Assembly (NCBI RefSeq): GCF_043290135.1
Contig: NC_134700.1
Span: 241,803,088-241,867,087, forward strand
Direction of reading: 5' to 3'
Length of the DNA: 64,000 nucleotides
DNA from: Rhipicephalus microplus
Lineage: Eukaryota > Arthropoda > Arachnida > Ixodida > Ixodidae
Each line of letters begins with the position of its first letter. Positions within the stretch are counted from its first letter, which is position 1. The translations under genes were made by a program, and so were the position numbers. This document shows, one piece after another, positions 38,831 to 48,971 of this stretch. The notes beneath the pieces are model-generated. The model searched no databases and was not told the DNA's origin. It worked only from the letters and a program-made list of their open reading frames with translations.

Positions 38831-39115
38831 TTTATTTTGCTGGTTGCAGTAACTGGTTCTAAGTTATCAAAGTGCGTATTTTTTTCGGTGTATTGCTTCC
38901 AGTGTTCTTGTGTTTGTGTACAACTAGTGTCGTATTGTCTTTTTACTAGCGGTTATTTTTTGTGGAATAAATGTTCGCGTCCAATTGCGCGTAAACGAAT
39001 TTGTTTTGCTGGGTGCAGTAACTGGTTCAAAGCTACCTATGTGTGTATTTTTCTGGTGTATTGTTCACAGTGCTCTTGTGTTTGTGTACAACTAGTGTTG
39101 TATTGTCTACTAGAT
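38831..39115 (+). repeat. diverged tandem duplication, period about 169 bp
   Basis: Segments beginning TTTATTTTGCTGGTTGCAG (38831) and TTTGTTTTGCTGGGTGCAG (39000) repeat about 115 bp each, both ending GTGTACAACTAGTGT.GTATTG. A 139-codon open frame spans them but looks like a Cys/Val/Phe-rich artefact of the duplication. Confidence 0.8.
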
Positions 39116-39189
39116 AAGAGCTGTCTTCTATGCCGTCTTTAAGTATGTACCGATTGCTCAGTGTTTGTATACAATTAACGTCATTTGTT

Positions 39190-39388
39190 CGGAATGTATT
39201 TATTGAATTTTGCCTCGAGACCCCTACAGGCATTTCTGCCTCCAGCCACTCTTAGACGTTCTGACAAATATGCCGCTGTATAAACGTGAAACTGAAAACT
39301 GTATTGTGCATCCAAGAACTGATGCCCTTCTACTTAGGTCTCGTATGAGACTGGCAGTATTGAAAATAAATAAATAAATAAATATCAA
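39190..39388 (+). mobile_element. LINE 3' end with (AAAT)n tail
   Basis: An untranslated end finishing CTGGCAGTATTGAAAATAAA and AAAT repeats at about 39363-39382. The style is close to the CR1/L2-type ends at 33476 and 50636 but the family assignment is loose. Confidence 0.5.
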
Positions 39389-39450
39389 CGCGATTTGTTT
39401 CCCGACATTAAGCCTGCCTAAAGCCAGTTTGAAATAGAGTTTCCAGCACT

Positions 39451-39510
39451 GACGTGGCTCTGTGGTAAACTACTGGGCTCGCACATAGGCTAGCCGCGTT
39501 CAAATTCTAT
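39451..39510 (+). repeat. tRNA-like block (SINE head)
   Basis: ACGTGGCTCTGTGGTAAACT (A-box-like) and GCGTTCAAATTCT (B-box-like) match the tRNA-like block at 17087-17025 (- strand). No tail was resolved. Confidence 0.5.
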
Positions 39511-40869
39511 AGGATATTTAATGCTTTTCAAGTACTAAGTTTTTCTCCTTGATTCGCATGGTAGTGGATATGGACGGCGGCGGACAACTAAGGTGCACGT
39601 TATCCTTATTGCGATCTCTTAACAGCTCTCGCAGTAAAATAAGTAGCGTAGTCAAAATAACAAGAACAAGATGTACTGCCAAGATCTTCAAGAAGTTTCT
39701 GAAAGACCGCGAAGAAGATCGAAGTCAGCAAAGCAGAATCAACTCGTTCAATAAACACAGTGATGTTCCGAAAGAGCGTGCGCAAGACGAGTGTGAAGAA
39801 TATGCATGGGAGAGGTTAGCGTGTTTCAGGAAAGGAGAGAAAAAACATTAAAAGTCTTTTGCAGGCAGGATAATTGGTAATCGATGGTAAACCCAGTGCG
39901 CCGGTGCATCGCAATCAATGACGCGAGCATAATGTTGGGGTGTCGGCATGTTCGACCGGACAGACGAGTCTGCGAACATGCGAGCTGGCACACCCGCCAC
40001 ATAAATGGTGCATAGACGGCGGTTTTTTCGTTGCGTGATCTCTTTAATTGTTTAAATAATAAAGTTTCTTGTTTTGTTACTTTTGTCATGGCCAGTTGGA
40101 CGACGTCCGATTTTTTCCCTCTTCCTCCTTCAACTGATTTCTTCGACGCGTTCGCGCGCTTCACTTCAACGTTTTATGGCGGGCGTTATGAAAAGGCAAA
40201 AGACGGTTGAGAAGGCAAGATCAAAACTAAAGCAAATCGAGCACTCATGAAACCGTTTTACTAAGAGGCCGACGGGACGTTCTTTCAACCAAACGTTCGT
40301 CACCGCACTAGCCATTTGTCGTTGCAGCATGGAAGCGGGAACGCAGAAATCAATATTGAAAATTGCTTGGGAACCGATGTTCTTGAAAGGTATGGTTAGA
40401 AAACTTTCAACGAAAGGGAGGGGATGAAAGTATTCGTTACCTAACGACGTGCATTGACCTTGTTGCTATGAGTGGGTTGGCCTGGTCACTGATGTAACGT
40501 CATTACCTGACATTTTTCCCCTTTTTTGGTATTTGATGCTTTGGAGCAGATTGTGCGCCTATTGTCACCTGCTATTTTTTCACAGCAAACTCAAAATAAT
40601 GAGGGTCAGATAAAATCACTTCTGCTCATATTGTGTATAAATGAAAAACAAAGTCGTAAAGTAAAACCATAAAAACACGTCACGACGATGAGAATTTTCT
40701 GAACAGAGAAAATATGAAAAAATAAATAAATTTGCATAAAAGATGAGTGCCTATTTGCATGTCAGGTGAGAAGCGTATTCTCGGCCACGGATTTAGCTGT
40801 GCGGTTTCCTTCCTCGAGCTCGAGTCTTGCTGACAGTAGAAGGTGTAAAAATCAGGATCTCTGCACCAA
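39511..40869. other. anonymous DNA
   Basis: The 100-codon charged frame at 39549-39851 (Lys/Arg/Glu-rich) has no family I recognise and no gene context. Confidence 0.45.
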
Positions 40870-41095
40870 TCTAACCTAAGCATTCTGTGTGGCAGTTAGG
40901 TATTCTACCACAGAGCCATGCAAGGTCTTGAAACTGCTTTGGAAGTCGGCCTTATACACGCGTAGTGTCTGTGCAGCGTCAACTGAGTTTGTAGTGCTAG
41001 CTATATACTTTGTTAACAAAACAATAAGGATTACATATGCACTCCTATCATACGGGCATCATGTCGGGTTCATGTCAATTGTGATTCCAGTGTAG
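40870..41095 (-). repeat. tRNA-block repeat family, copy
   Basis: On the - strand, ATGGCTCTGTGGTAGAATAC matches the A-box-like block at 17080. The sequence on its 5' side (to 41095) shares ACATATG.ACT and GTCGGGTT.ATGTCAAT with 17305-17350. The order of blocks is the same as in the 16740-17400 copy. Confidence 0.5.
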
Positions 41096-41803
41096 GTTCC
41101 AACAAAGCAGTCTGATAAATATTACACTTGTATTGCTATGAGGCAGTGAGCTGTATTAAGCGTTTCTTGACCCCTTAGCAATACGTCAACGTTACTTGCG
41201 TATAATATTGCCACAGAAGACTGTCATCGCTTAGTGCATTGCAGGGTCGCAAATCGGGCAAAGCATTTGCCGCATCGTTGTGACAGATGAGGCTGACCGG
41301 AGTGCACCGACCAGCCCTGCATGCGCAAGCGCTTCGACATAGAGGCCAACGCGCGTGAAGGCAAAGACGGCGTTTTAAAGAGAGGCTCGTGAGAACTGCG
41401 GACTTTTGGTTCTCTCAAAAACTACTGTGCTTCTTGAGCTTCGAGCACAGCTTCGTCCCTTAGTGAGTATTCAACCATTCCAGCGACTATAGGCACCCGG
41501 CAATGCAGTTTGCGAGATCTGATGGTATAGCGCCAGAACACACAGCCTAGCGGTTAGGCGCAGCAAAACCGAGCCTTCCGATGCGCAGCCTAGCGAGTAG
41601 ACGCAGCAAAACCGAACTTGCACGTGAATATGATTTTATTTTTTACTTGTGAGCAAGCGGTCATGGCTGATTACGTAAGCGCCAAGGAAGGGTTCTTTGG
41701 AAACGTGCCAAAAAGGGCACTGACACTTCAGCGTGCCACTGTGTACAGCGAGCGTTTCATTTTCTTAGTATCCCTGGCGGTCGGTACCAACAATGCTGAG
41801 ACG
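41096..41803. other. anonymous DNA; possible zinc-finger relic and a short tandem repeat
   Basis: A - strand frame (41418-41224) contains SQRCGKCFARFATLQ, which looks like one half of a C2H2 finger but lacks the His pair; it may be a pseudogene scrap. A 43-bp unit starting CAGCCTAGCG is repeated at 41543 and 41586. Confidence 0.35.
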
Positions 41804-41811
41804 GCCCAAAG

Positions 41812-41845
41812 TAGGGAGCCTACATGAACGGCCGTTTTTAGGGTG
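41812..41845 (+). repeat. left terminal inverted repeat of the P-like element
   Basis: 34 bp, the exact reverse complement of 42664-42697. It contains GAACGGCCGTTTTTAGGGTG at the inner end. Confidence 0.97.
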
Positions 41846-42316
41846 GAGACATCTTAATAAGTGCCTTCAAGAAACTTAGCCAAAACCAGCGGGCAGCGGG
41901 GCACGCTGTTGCCAGCTTCCACCAAATTCAGCATAGTTTTCTGTGCGCCGCCATTTTGGTCGGTGCCCCGCCCTTGTAACAACACACAACACCTGGGCTT
42001 TTGACAGCGGCGGTTCTCAGGGTCGTGTAAGCGACCCAGTTCTCAAAGGGAGCGCACGAAGAAATTCGCAGCCCACACACAAACACTTGCGAAATAATAC
42101 TGAGGTTACGCTGACACGAACGCAAGCGTGGCAAGAGCTCAGACTAGCGAGTGCGTCTCCGTATGAACGCGCGGACGCGTCCCGTTTGTGAGCTTCCTAC
42201 TCGCAATGCGTGGACGCAGCAACGACCACTTCGGTTATCTACTCATTCGCGAACACCGCGAAACACATATATGTGTGCCGCAGGAAAAAAACAGTGAACG
42301 AAATAGCAGTACTCAC

Positions 42317-42469
42317 AGAGCAAATACGAGACGCACTGGTGGGCTCCCAGCCGTCTCGCTTCACTTGAGCCAGCCATAGTTGTCGTCGGCCAGGGCTCGC
42401 TGGGAAGCGGAACATTCGCACCCCCTTTCTGTTGTGGTTAGTGCAGAGCGGTACGCAGCATCCAGGCAT
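42317..42469 (-). CDS. THAP zinc-finger first exon (partial transposase)
   Basis: The exon encodes 51 residues from the ATG at 42469. MPGCCVPLCTNHNRK supplies the two Cys ligands of a C2CH THAP finger. FRFPASP (the conserved Phe-Pro), RRQLWLAQVKRDGW (conserved Trp) and PTSASRICS (third Cys) follow in the expected order. The THAP finger binds DNA and in P transposases recognises the element ends. The final His ligand and AVPTIF-like end are missing because the exon stops at a consensus splice donor, GTGAGT, directly after the ICS codons (42316-42311). The exon is a whole number of codons, so it is phase 0. It lies entirely within the TIRs. No acceptor or second THAP exon was found to the left inside the element. 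A host THAP gene exon captured by chance is a less likely reading. Confidence 0.8.
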
Positions 42470-42663
42470 TCTAAGGCTTCACCGGCAGCGTTTAACACGC
42501 TACCGCAACGTTCGACGCCGTATTATTGAGAACTAAACGCAACCGGGCGTAGACGCAGTGCGGGCACCAAGATGGGGCGACAGCGCGGCGTTGCTGTCTG
42601 GCAACATTGTGTTTTGGCGGGCGGCGGTGCGTTGGCGGCATGTAGTTGGTCAAAGGCTGACAT

Positions 42664-42697
42664 CACCCTAAAAACGGCCGTTCATGTAGGCTCCCTA
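42664..42697 (-). repeat. right terminal inverted repeat of the P-like element
   Basis: 34 bp, the exact reverse complement of 41812-41845. It is followed by the right copy of the 8-bp duplication. Confidence 0.97.
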
Positions 42698-42705
42698 GCC
42701 GAAAG

Positions 42706-44110
42706 AGCTTGGTCGCGCTCTCTGGTACATCGTCGGGTGCCTATAGGCGGTGCAGCGGTAGGTCGAAATGGCGGCGGAGGACGCGTTAATTAGTTCATGA
42801 CTACTGAGAGACCGAACTGCGTCGCAGTTTATCAGCATGTGAAAGCTTCGGAAAACGACTACATGGCACCACCTGCGTCACTGGAATGACCGAATAGTTG
42901 AAATATATAAGTTGTTGTTGCGAGGTTGTTACAATATGGATGTCATCGCACCATAAAGGGCTCTTTGTTTTGAAAATACTAATGTCTGTGCTCTGCTGTG
43001 GGTTTTGACGTTAAGTCATATGATAGGTCGGTAACAAGGGACGTCGACAACAGTTTCCTCACTGCCACAGTGATCACACTCAGCACTGTCAGCTGCTCCA
43101 ATTCGGTGAGCAAAAATGTTCGTGAAGGGCGGTTGTTTCGGATCAGGATCATTATAGCTGCCAAAGACAGCAGCTTTCGGCTACCATAGCACGTTTCGAT
43201 GACCAGTCATTTTTCAATGCAAAAAAGTACATCGGCAGCTCATATTTCAAAGTTATTTGTTTTTGGTTTATTTTTATATCAGCTTAAAAATATTAACAAA
43301 CAAAATCACTGCACTGTTACGGCGCTATTTTCAGTGTTACCGCTTGAAGTGTTCGCGCTCGCAACAAGCATTCCTTGCTCAGTTGAAGCTCGCAAATCGC
43401 CCGAGAAAATGTGAGAGAACGCAGCTGCAGCATAAACAATGACAAGAAGTGCGGGCACAAAATATAGTCTGTTGTAAGGAGACTTACAATCATCTCTAAA
43501 ACCCATTGAAGAAAACAGGCAGCCGTGGCACCCCGCACAGACTTTCCAGCACGCCTGACGAGAAGTAATGCACCAAAGCGAAATCGAAAAGAGTTTTCAC
43601 TGACGTCTATGAAATGGTCTCGGAAGGACAAGCGTAAACAATGCTTAAAGCACGCGAAGTCTTGCGCTGACGAGCTCTACCGAGAATGAATGCCACAACT
43701 TCGCACTTGTCTTCTTTTGTGGCAAGTACTAGAGCAACGTTGAATATGAGCTCATGACACTGTTTTAAGCTTTGAAGAAATAAACAATAAATCAAAACTA
43801 GGTCACGCTCCCGGATGAGGCCCTCTTAGTTATTGCCTTCTGCCTACCAGCATGGCACCACTTTAAATCATTTTTCCGTGAGTCCCTGTATAGGCTTCTC
43901 TTCCGAACATTTATTAAGAAAATACCTAAGATATTTTCGATATTGGTTCGGCAAAAGCTTTCTTGACTGAACGCATGCTTTAATGAAAATGCTCTCTCAT
44001 ATGGTGCTTTTTGTTCGCACAGGTAACTATTACTAACTTCTTTAATCTGTTTTTCTCACAGCAGTTCTTCGGTTCTGTTTTACTGTCACCAATATTACTG
44101 CTTTTAGGTT
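42706..44110. other. anonymous DNA
   Basis: No gene or repeat is recognised. Confidence 0.5.
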
Positions 44111-44159
44111 CATACGCCTCTAAAACCTATTTCACATGCGAGCGACTGAGAACGGTGCC

Positions 44160-44712
44160 TGTGCTTCGGCATCAAGCACGCCCCAGGATCGCGTGCAGTA
44201 CACCCACGCTGCATAAACTGTCGCGGGGAAAATCCTGCAGCCGAGCCGCGCTGCCCAGCCTGGCAACTCCAACACAAGGCCGCGGCCATCAAGGCCTTGA
44301 CTCGCCGCCAAGCCCTGGAGCACGCTAAGAGGCCTGGCGTTACCATTATCAAGGGACGCTCCTTCCGAGATGCGCTCTTCGATACCGGTGACAGGACCTC
44401 GGAGCCCACCCCTCATCATACAACCACAGAACTCCTACCAGTTTGATACAACCAGTGCGCCCGTCGTCCCCACTACAACGACAACGGTTTCCACGGTCGT
44501 CAATAAGCGCTCGACAGCGATGCAGACACTGCACGCTTTTTCACAACCACCGGTTCCTGTCGCCGTCCCCAGAAGCACGACGACTGAGCCCGCTGCCTCG
44601 ACCACGCGGGAACCTGGCATTGCAACTAGAAATGACATCTTGACTGGTCTTATTTCTGGACTTCGAATGGCGTTTAGGGTCCTCCAAGTTGCCTCCCGCA
44701 AGCGGCCTTGAG
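44160..44712 (+). pseudogene. LINE ORF1 (gag-like) C-terminal remnant
   Basis: One + frame reads CINCRGENPAAEPRCPAW, followed by QHKAAAIKA. This resembles the last zinc knuckle and following helix of ORF1 proteins of I/R1/Jockey-type LINEs, which bind element RNA. After a frame change, a Thr/Pro/Val-rich linker (VVPTTTTTVSTVV) and ILTGLISGLRMAFRVLQ lead to a stop at 44710-44712, as in the C-terminal tail of such proteins. The region is higher in GC than its surroundings. Stops and frame changes show it is dead, and no ORF2 follows. Family identity is by pattern only. Confidence 0.5.
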
Positions 44713-45647
44713 TCCGTGGCTTATTGGTTTGGCCTCTCAAACGAACTCTCCCCGGCTGAACCGGACGCCCTTCGTGAGTCCGTCTCTGGCCCGTATTTAA
44801 ACGTGCGCATCACTATACCCCCCGCCTTCTCGTTGGTATTCTTGGTCAACTGCGTGTGGCATAAGGGTGCTCTTGTGCATGCGCGTGTAGCACATCGAAT
44901 GCGCCGCTTTTTTTCCTACGCCTCGCTTACCTTGTTTTTCCTTCCCTTCAATTCCCCTAACCCTATCCCCTGCGCAGAGCCATGGAGGTCACCTCCTTGT
45001 GAAAGACAGTAACGTGCACAGCCATGCTGATTTCTTCATTCTTCCCCTTCAAGATCCTCAACATACTGAGCAGCGGAGGTCGCAACCATGAGCGGCAGCA
45101 GGACGCGCAGATGCGGGTTTACTTCACAGGCACTGTTTTTGCGAGGCGCGCAATTCTGCGGTGCTCCGCGATGGTTGTTAGGGAATGCGTGTTTCCTTTC
45201 TCCAAGTTAGATTGTTTGAGTGTGCTTAGTTGCACCAATCTTCTATTCCGGTACTCGAAGTTTATGCGCCTAAACATTGAAATATGACAATGTGCAGTCT
45301 ATCAGAGTGCGAATAAACGAATTCGGCAGTCACGTTTATTAGTGCCCCCCTTTTTACCACGTAAGTCTCGTCGCATGCTCATAGACGTGGCCAGGTAAAT
45401 CAAAATAAAGATTCGGCTTTTGCGGCTCACGGAACTGTCGGCTGCTTTTGTTTTCGATGGCCGGAAAACGGTGGAGCATCATGCGGACAGGCAACCATAC
45501 GCAAGCTGACCAGTCAATGATATTGTGGGTTGCAAAATTGTGCATTGAAAAAAAAAAGGATGGTGTCATTTGTTGTCAAGTGGTCATTCAAATAACGAAA
45601 ACAGGAAACTGCGAAGGCCCTGAGGAAGACTTGTAAACAGAAAAAAA
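44713..45647. other. anonymous DNA
   Basis: Possibly decayed LINE sequence at its left edge; nothing can be supported. Confidence 0.4.
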
Positions 45648-45705
45648 GCGTCTCTCATAATCATATGGTGGTTTTAGAACGTAAAACCCCCCGTATCATA
45701 TCATC
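45648..45705 (+). mobile_element. Ruka SINE, 3' end only
   Basis: Only the last 58 bp (GCGTCTCTCATAATCATATG onward) are present, flanked by AAACAG[G]AAAAAA at 45635-45647 and 45706-45718. It is an extreme 5' truncation that still made a target duplication. Confidence 0.85.
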
Positions 45706-45971
45706 AAACAGGAAAAAATAGCAACATGTGTGGAGTACCGTAGCTTTCCCATGTGCGGGCCCATGTTTCCCATGTCCGAACTAGAGAAGAAAATGACACT
45801 CCAAACAATTTGTCTGCTCTAATAGGAGCGCCGCAAAAAACAACGACAGCCACAGAACGGCACTTCCATACTACCAGGGGAGACCAGCTCTCTGCAGCGG
45901 ATGTCGTCTGCTACGAAAGCGAGTTCAAAAGAGTTGACTGCTGGGTGAGTTGGTGCTTTGAAACAGAAACA

Positions 45972-46112
45972 AAACCATCGTGATGGCGCTACTAAACACA
46001 ACACACAAGAACAAATAGACGAGGACAGGCGCAAACTACCAACTCTAGCAGTTGGTAGTTTGCACCTATCCTCGCCTGTGTGTTTTGTTTAGTGGCGCAC
46101 TCATGATGGTTT
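45972..46112. repeat. long foldback element
   Basis: The left arm 45972-46044 (AAACCATCGTGATGGCGC...) and right arm 46050-46112 (...GCGCACTCATGATGGTTT) are imperfect inverted copies with a 5-bp loop (CTAGC) and a bulge of about 10 nt in the left arm. The inner 14 bp (CAAACTACCAACT and neighbours) pair perfectly. It fits a small foldback or MITE-like repeat. Confidence 0.85.
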
Positions 46113-48720
46113 CTATGTGAAAGCGAGTTTTTCCAGGCGCTCGCACCCACTTCTCGGCTCCACCCCTGTAGCCAGTGCTCTCTACGTCACTGCTCCCGCA
46201 TCGCTTGCTCTTGGGCAGACGCTCTGCCTTGAGCGAATTTTTCCAACTCAGGCGATATCCATCGCAGCGTATTGTAGCCGCTCTAGAAACCTTTCGGGCT
46301 CGCGCGACGGTGGCCACTTCGCTCTTGGGGCAAAATCGCTCGAATTTGAAACAGGCTAGATAGCACTACCCGCATAGGCTATAGCCTGCATTTCTGCGGT
46401 AGGACTTTGTCCTCTATCGCACTCTGGCATGTCCGAACTGTCTTGTAACTGTGAATGATAGGATGGGATGATCTCATCTACAGTGATGCCTCAAATATAT
46501 ATTCCGTTAATAAGTATATATAGGGTATTTCAAGACATTTGTTCAAAAGTGTTTAAAAAAACAACAAAAAATATATTTCCTCGCTGTCTTCCCAGTTGAC
46601 TTTTCTGTAACAGCAGGCATCTTAACAGGGTTGAAGACATTATCTGAAACAGTAATTAGGAAAGTTAAAATATTTGACTTTTTTATATACCAGGCGGTAG
46701 GCAGTAAAGTCAAAAGAGAGAATTGAAGTCCTTAAGGTGAAGGGCCCATTGCCACTTTGAGAATTGTGAAAAACGACCTTTAGTAACAGCTACAAAATAA
46801 TAGAATTCTTCTAAAATCTGCTCCAATAGCGAAACCAAAGGACCGATGCGCGCAACAAGCAGACCACTATAATGACGTCACTGTTGAAAACAGCAGTTAC
46901 TAGGAGTGCTGTCTTTCCCCGTTAGTTTACGTATGTGCGCCATGTATGCTGTAATTGTGAGCGAAGCCCACACACCCACACAACGAAGTCGGTTGATGGT
47001 TGACGTAAATCCGCGCTCTCGTTTCAGTGGTGCACATTCGCATTTCTAATGCGTGTTCTACTTATACATGTGAACGTTAGACCATCATTTCATCAATTGC
47101 AAAAGCTTGACCTGTTGTGAGCAGGGATGCCTACAAAATATGCCTTGTAGAACACAATTCTACCTCGAAATAAACCGTAAATTATCGACATCGCATTTCT
47201 TTCATTCACATGACATTTCTTGTTGTCAGCATGTGTCGTATGCTACGTTGTTGGCGGATAGCGTAGTACTTTTTCAACGGCGACTGCCCGTCAAATATTG
47301 TGAAAGTGGCCAGCTAGTCATGATGTGCGATGGAGAGATTTAATATGCATAGTCCAGACACTATTTAGGCAAAACCATGTATACGTGTCTGTGATTATGA
47401 TGATTAAGGACTTATGATCATAGCACAGCTTATGCCTGCCATTTTAAGGGGAAAGCTTACTGACTTTAGAAATATGTAAAAAACGGGGATCGAAAAAAGC
47501 TTGAAGCTTAGTGGTGAATTGCACGAAAGTGTTTCAAAGCAAAGTCAAATGCGTTTTGTGGTCTTCAGGCATTAGGTCAGCGGCCACCCAACATACTGGT
47601 GAAACGTTTAACATGAGGCAAGAATTTTCTTGCTGTTCCCTCTGCTTTGTAACAGGTACCGAACGGGAGTAGAAATAATTAGGTGCTGGTTTCCCTGCTC
47701 TAATTTTGCGAATCATTTATTGACGTTGAGTTTTAACTGTTGTTCGCCAGGCCACAGCTTAAAAGGCAGCCATCATGGCTGATTGTGCTTCTATGCAGGC
47801 GAAGTGGACTGAGAGGCTGAGTGCGCCTAGTTTTCTGAATCTAGGTTTGTTTGCTATTGCAGTCCTGAATAGGGTGAAGCACAGTGGATTATTGAAATAA
47901 AACGAGAATTACAATAAATGCGAGAGCACACGCATAATAGTGTTCACAGCACAATCAAATTTGTTAAATGTGCTCAATTGTCGAAAAAAATGTAGAGCAG
48001 TATTCTTGATGAAATATTCAGTGCTATTCGCCAGAAAATTGCTCATTGTAAACTCAATTCGCGCGAAAGCACAAGAGTTAACACTTTAGTGGTGAGGTGA
48101 TGGTTGAGTGGTTCTTTTTGCGCTGCACGCCTATGAATGTTGGTGTTGTACGAAGCAGACCTCCCTTCATGGGATCACAAAGCCGTTTGAAGAGTGATTA
48201 CGATGCCGCAAACGCAGTGGTACATGCCTTTAGCAGCGCGTATTTCGGCGCACTGGCCGTCAACTGTGACTAGCAAGAGGGATTGAGCAAAGACAAAAGG
48301 AACGAATTTCATGACGATCTGTGGAATCGCAGCTGGAATTGGCAGAGCGTCAGCTTGACAACGATAATCGCAAGTGCTTGTACGTTTGCAAAACTTCTGA
48401 GCCTCTTGCGCTGCGCAACTCATCGGCACATGCACCTAAAACCCGTGGGGCATTTTGCAAACGGGTGAGTACGCTGGGGTATGCGCACGAGTTTTTTCTG
48501 TATCCTATTTATCATTTCCAGTCCTGTAATGATAGACACTGTTTCTATTTTTTACGTCGTTATGAATGAAGTCTGATCGAGGGCATGAGGACGATGACCC
48601 TTTTGCATGTTCAATATTTCCATTCACCCATAGCTTCACAAACTACAGCTCGACATCCAATAACAATGCTTCAAATGTTGTCCGCATGCATGTGGATGAA
48701 CATTATACGTAGGAAACACC

Positions 48721-48723
<3 letters not shown>
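46113..48723. other. anonymous DNA
   Basis: No coding, RNA or repeat feature can be supported. GC is raised at 46130-46340 without a recognisable product. Confidence 0.5.

Positions 48724-48782
<59 letters not shown>
48724..48782. repeat. (AT)n microsatellite
   Basis: AT dinucleotides abutting the Gypsy 3' LTR end at 48783. Confidence 0.95.
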
Positions 48783-48906
48783 TGTTACGGATGTGATGGG
48801 TTTATTTACAATGAAAAATGTCAGCGCTCTACCGTCACTGTCGAATCACCATCGCTCGAGCGCGTCCGATCTCTTCTTCTTCCTCACTCTTTCAGTCCGC
48901 GTTACA
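48783..48906 (-). repeat. 3' LTR of the second Gypsy element
   Basis: About 124 bp with TG...CA ends on both strands (- strand start TGTAACGCGG, end CCGTAACA), directly after a purine tract and directly before (AT)n. An AATAAA lies inside on the - strand (GTAAATAAACCC). The partner 5' LTR is not in the window, so the left boundary rests on the end motifs. Confidence 0.75.
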
Positions 48907-48920
48907 TTTCCCTCCGGGCC
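48907..48920 (-). other. polypurine tract
   Basis: On the - strand GGCCCGGAGGGAAA, directly before the LTR start. Confidence 0.7.
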
Positions 48921-48971
48921 AGACGAAGCTCACCGAGCGAGTAGAAGCGATCGGTTGTTGTAGGGCTTCAA

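Larger units (their letters stand above)
41812..42697 (-). mobile_element. P-element-like TIR transposon, internally deleted, with THAP exon
   Basis: An 886-bp element bounded by perfect 34-bp terminal inverted repeats (41812-41845 and 42664-42697, outer end TAGGGAGCCTACATG). It is flanked by 8-bp direct repeats differing at one base (GCCCAAAG at 41804-41811, GCCGAAAG at 42698-42705). A 9-bp inverted pair (TGTTGCCAG at 41907-41915, CTGGCAACA at 42598-42606) sits 95 and 91 bp from the ends. P elements are known for about 31-bp TIRs, 8-bp duplications, subterminal inverted repeats and an N-terminal THAP domain; all four are seen here. The catalytic part of the transposase is missing. hAT elements also make 8-bp duplications and are the main alternative, but they do not normally carry THAP. 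Confidence 0.82.

Noticed and set aside
38723..39142. 139-codon Cys/Val-rich secreted-like protein
   Set aside because: The frame is generated by a tandem duplication of non-coding DNA and is low complexity.
39549..39851. 100-codon charged protein
   Set aside because: No family resemblance and no gene context.
41224..41418. C2H2 zinc-finger gene
   Set aside because: Only a CGKCFARFATLQ half-finger, without the His pair or neighbouring fingers.
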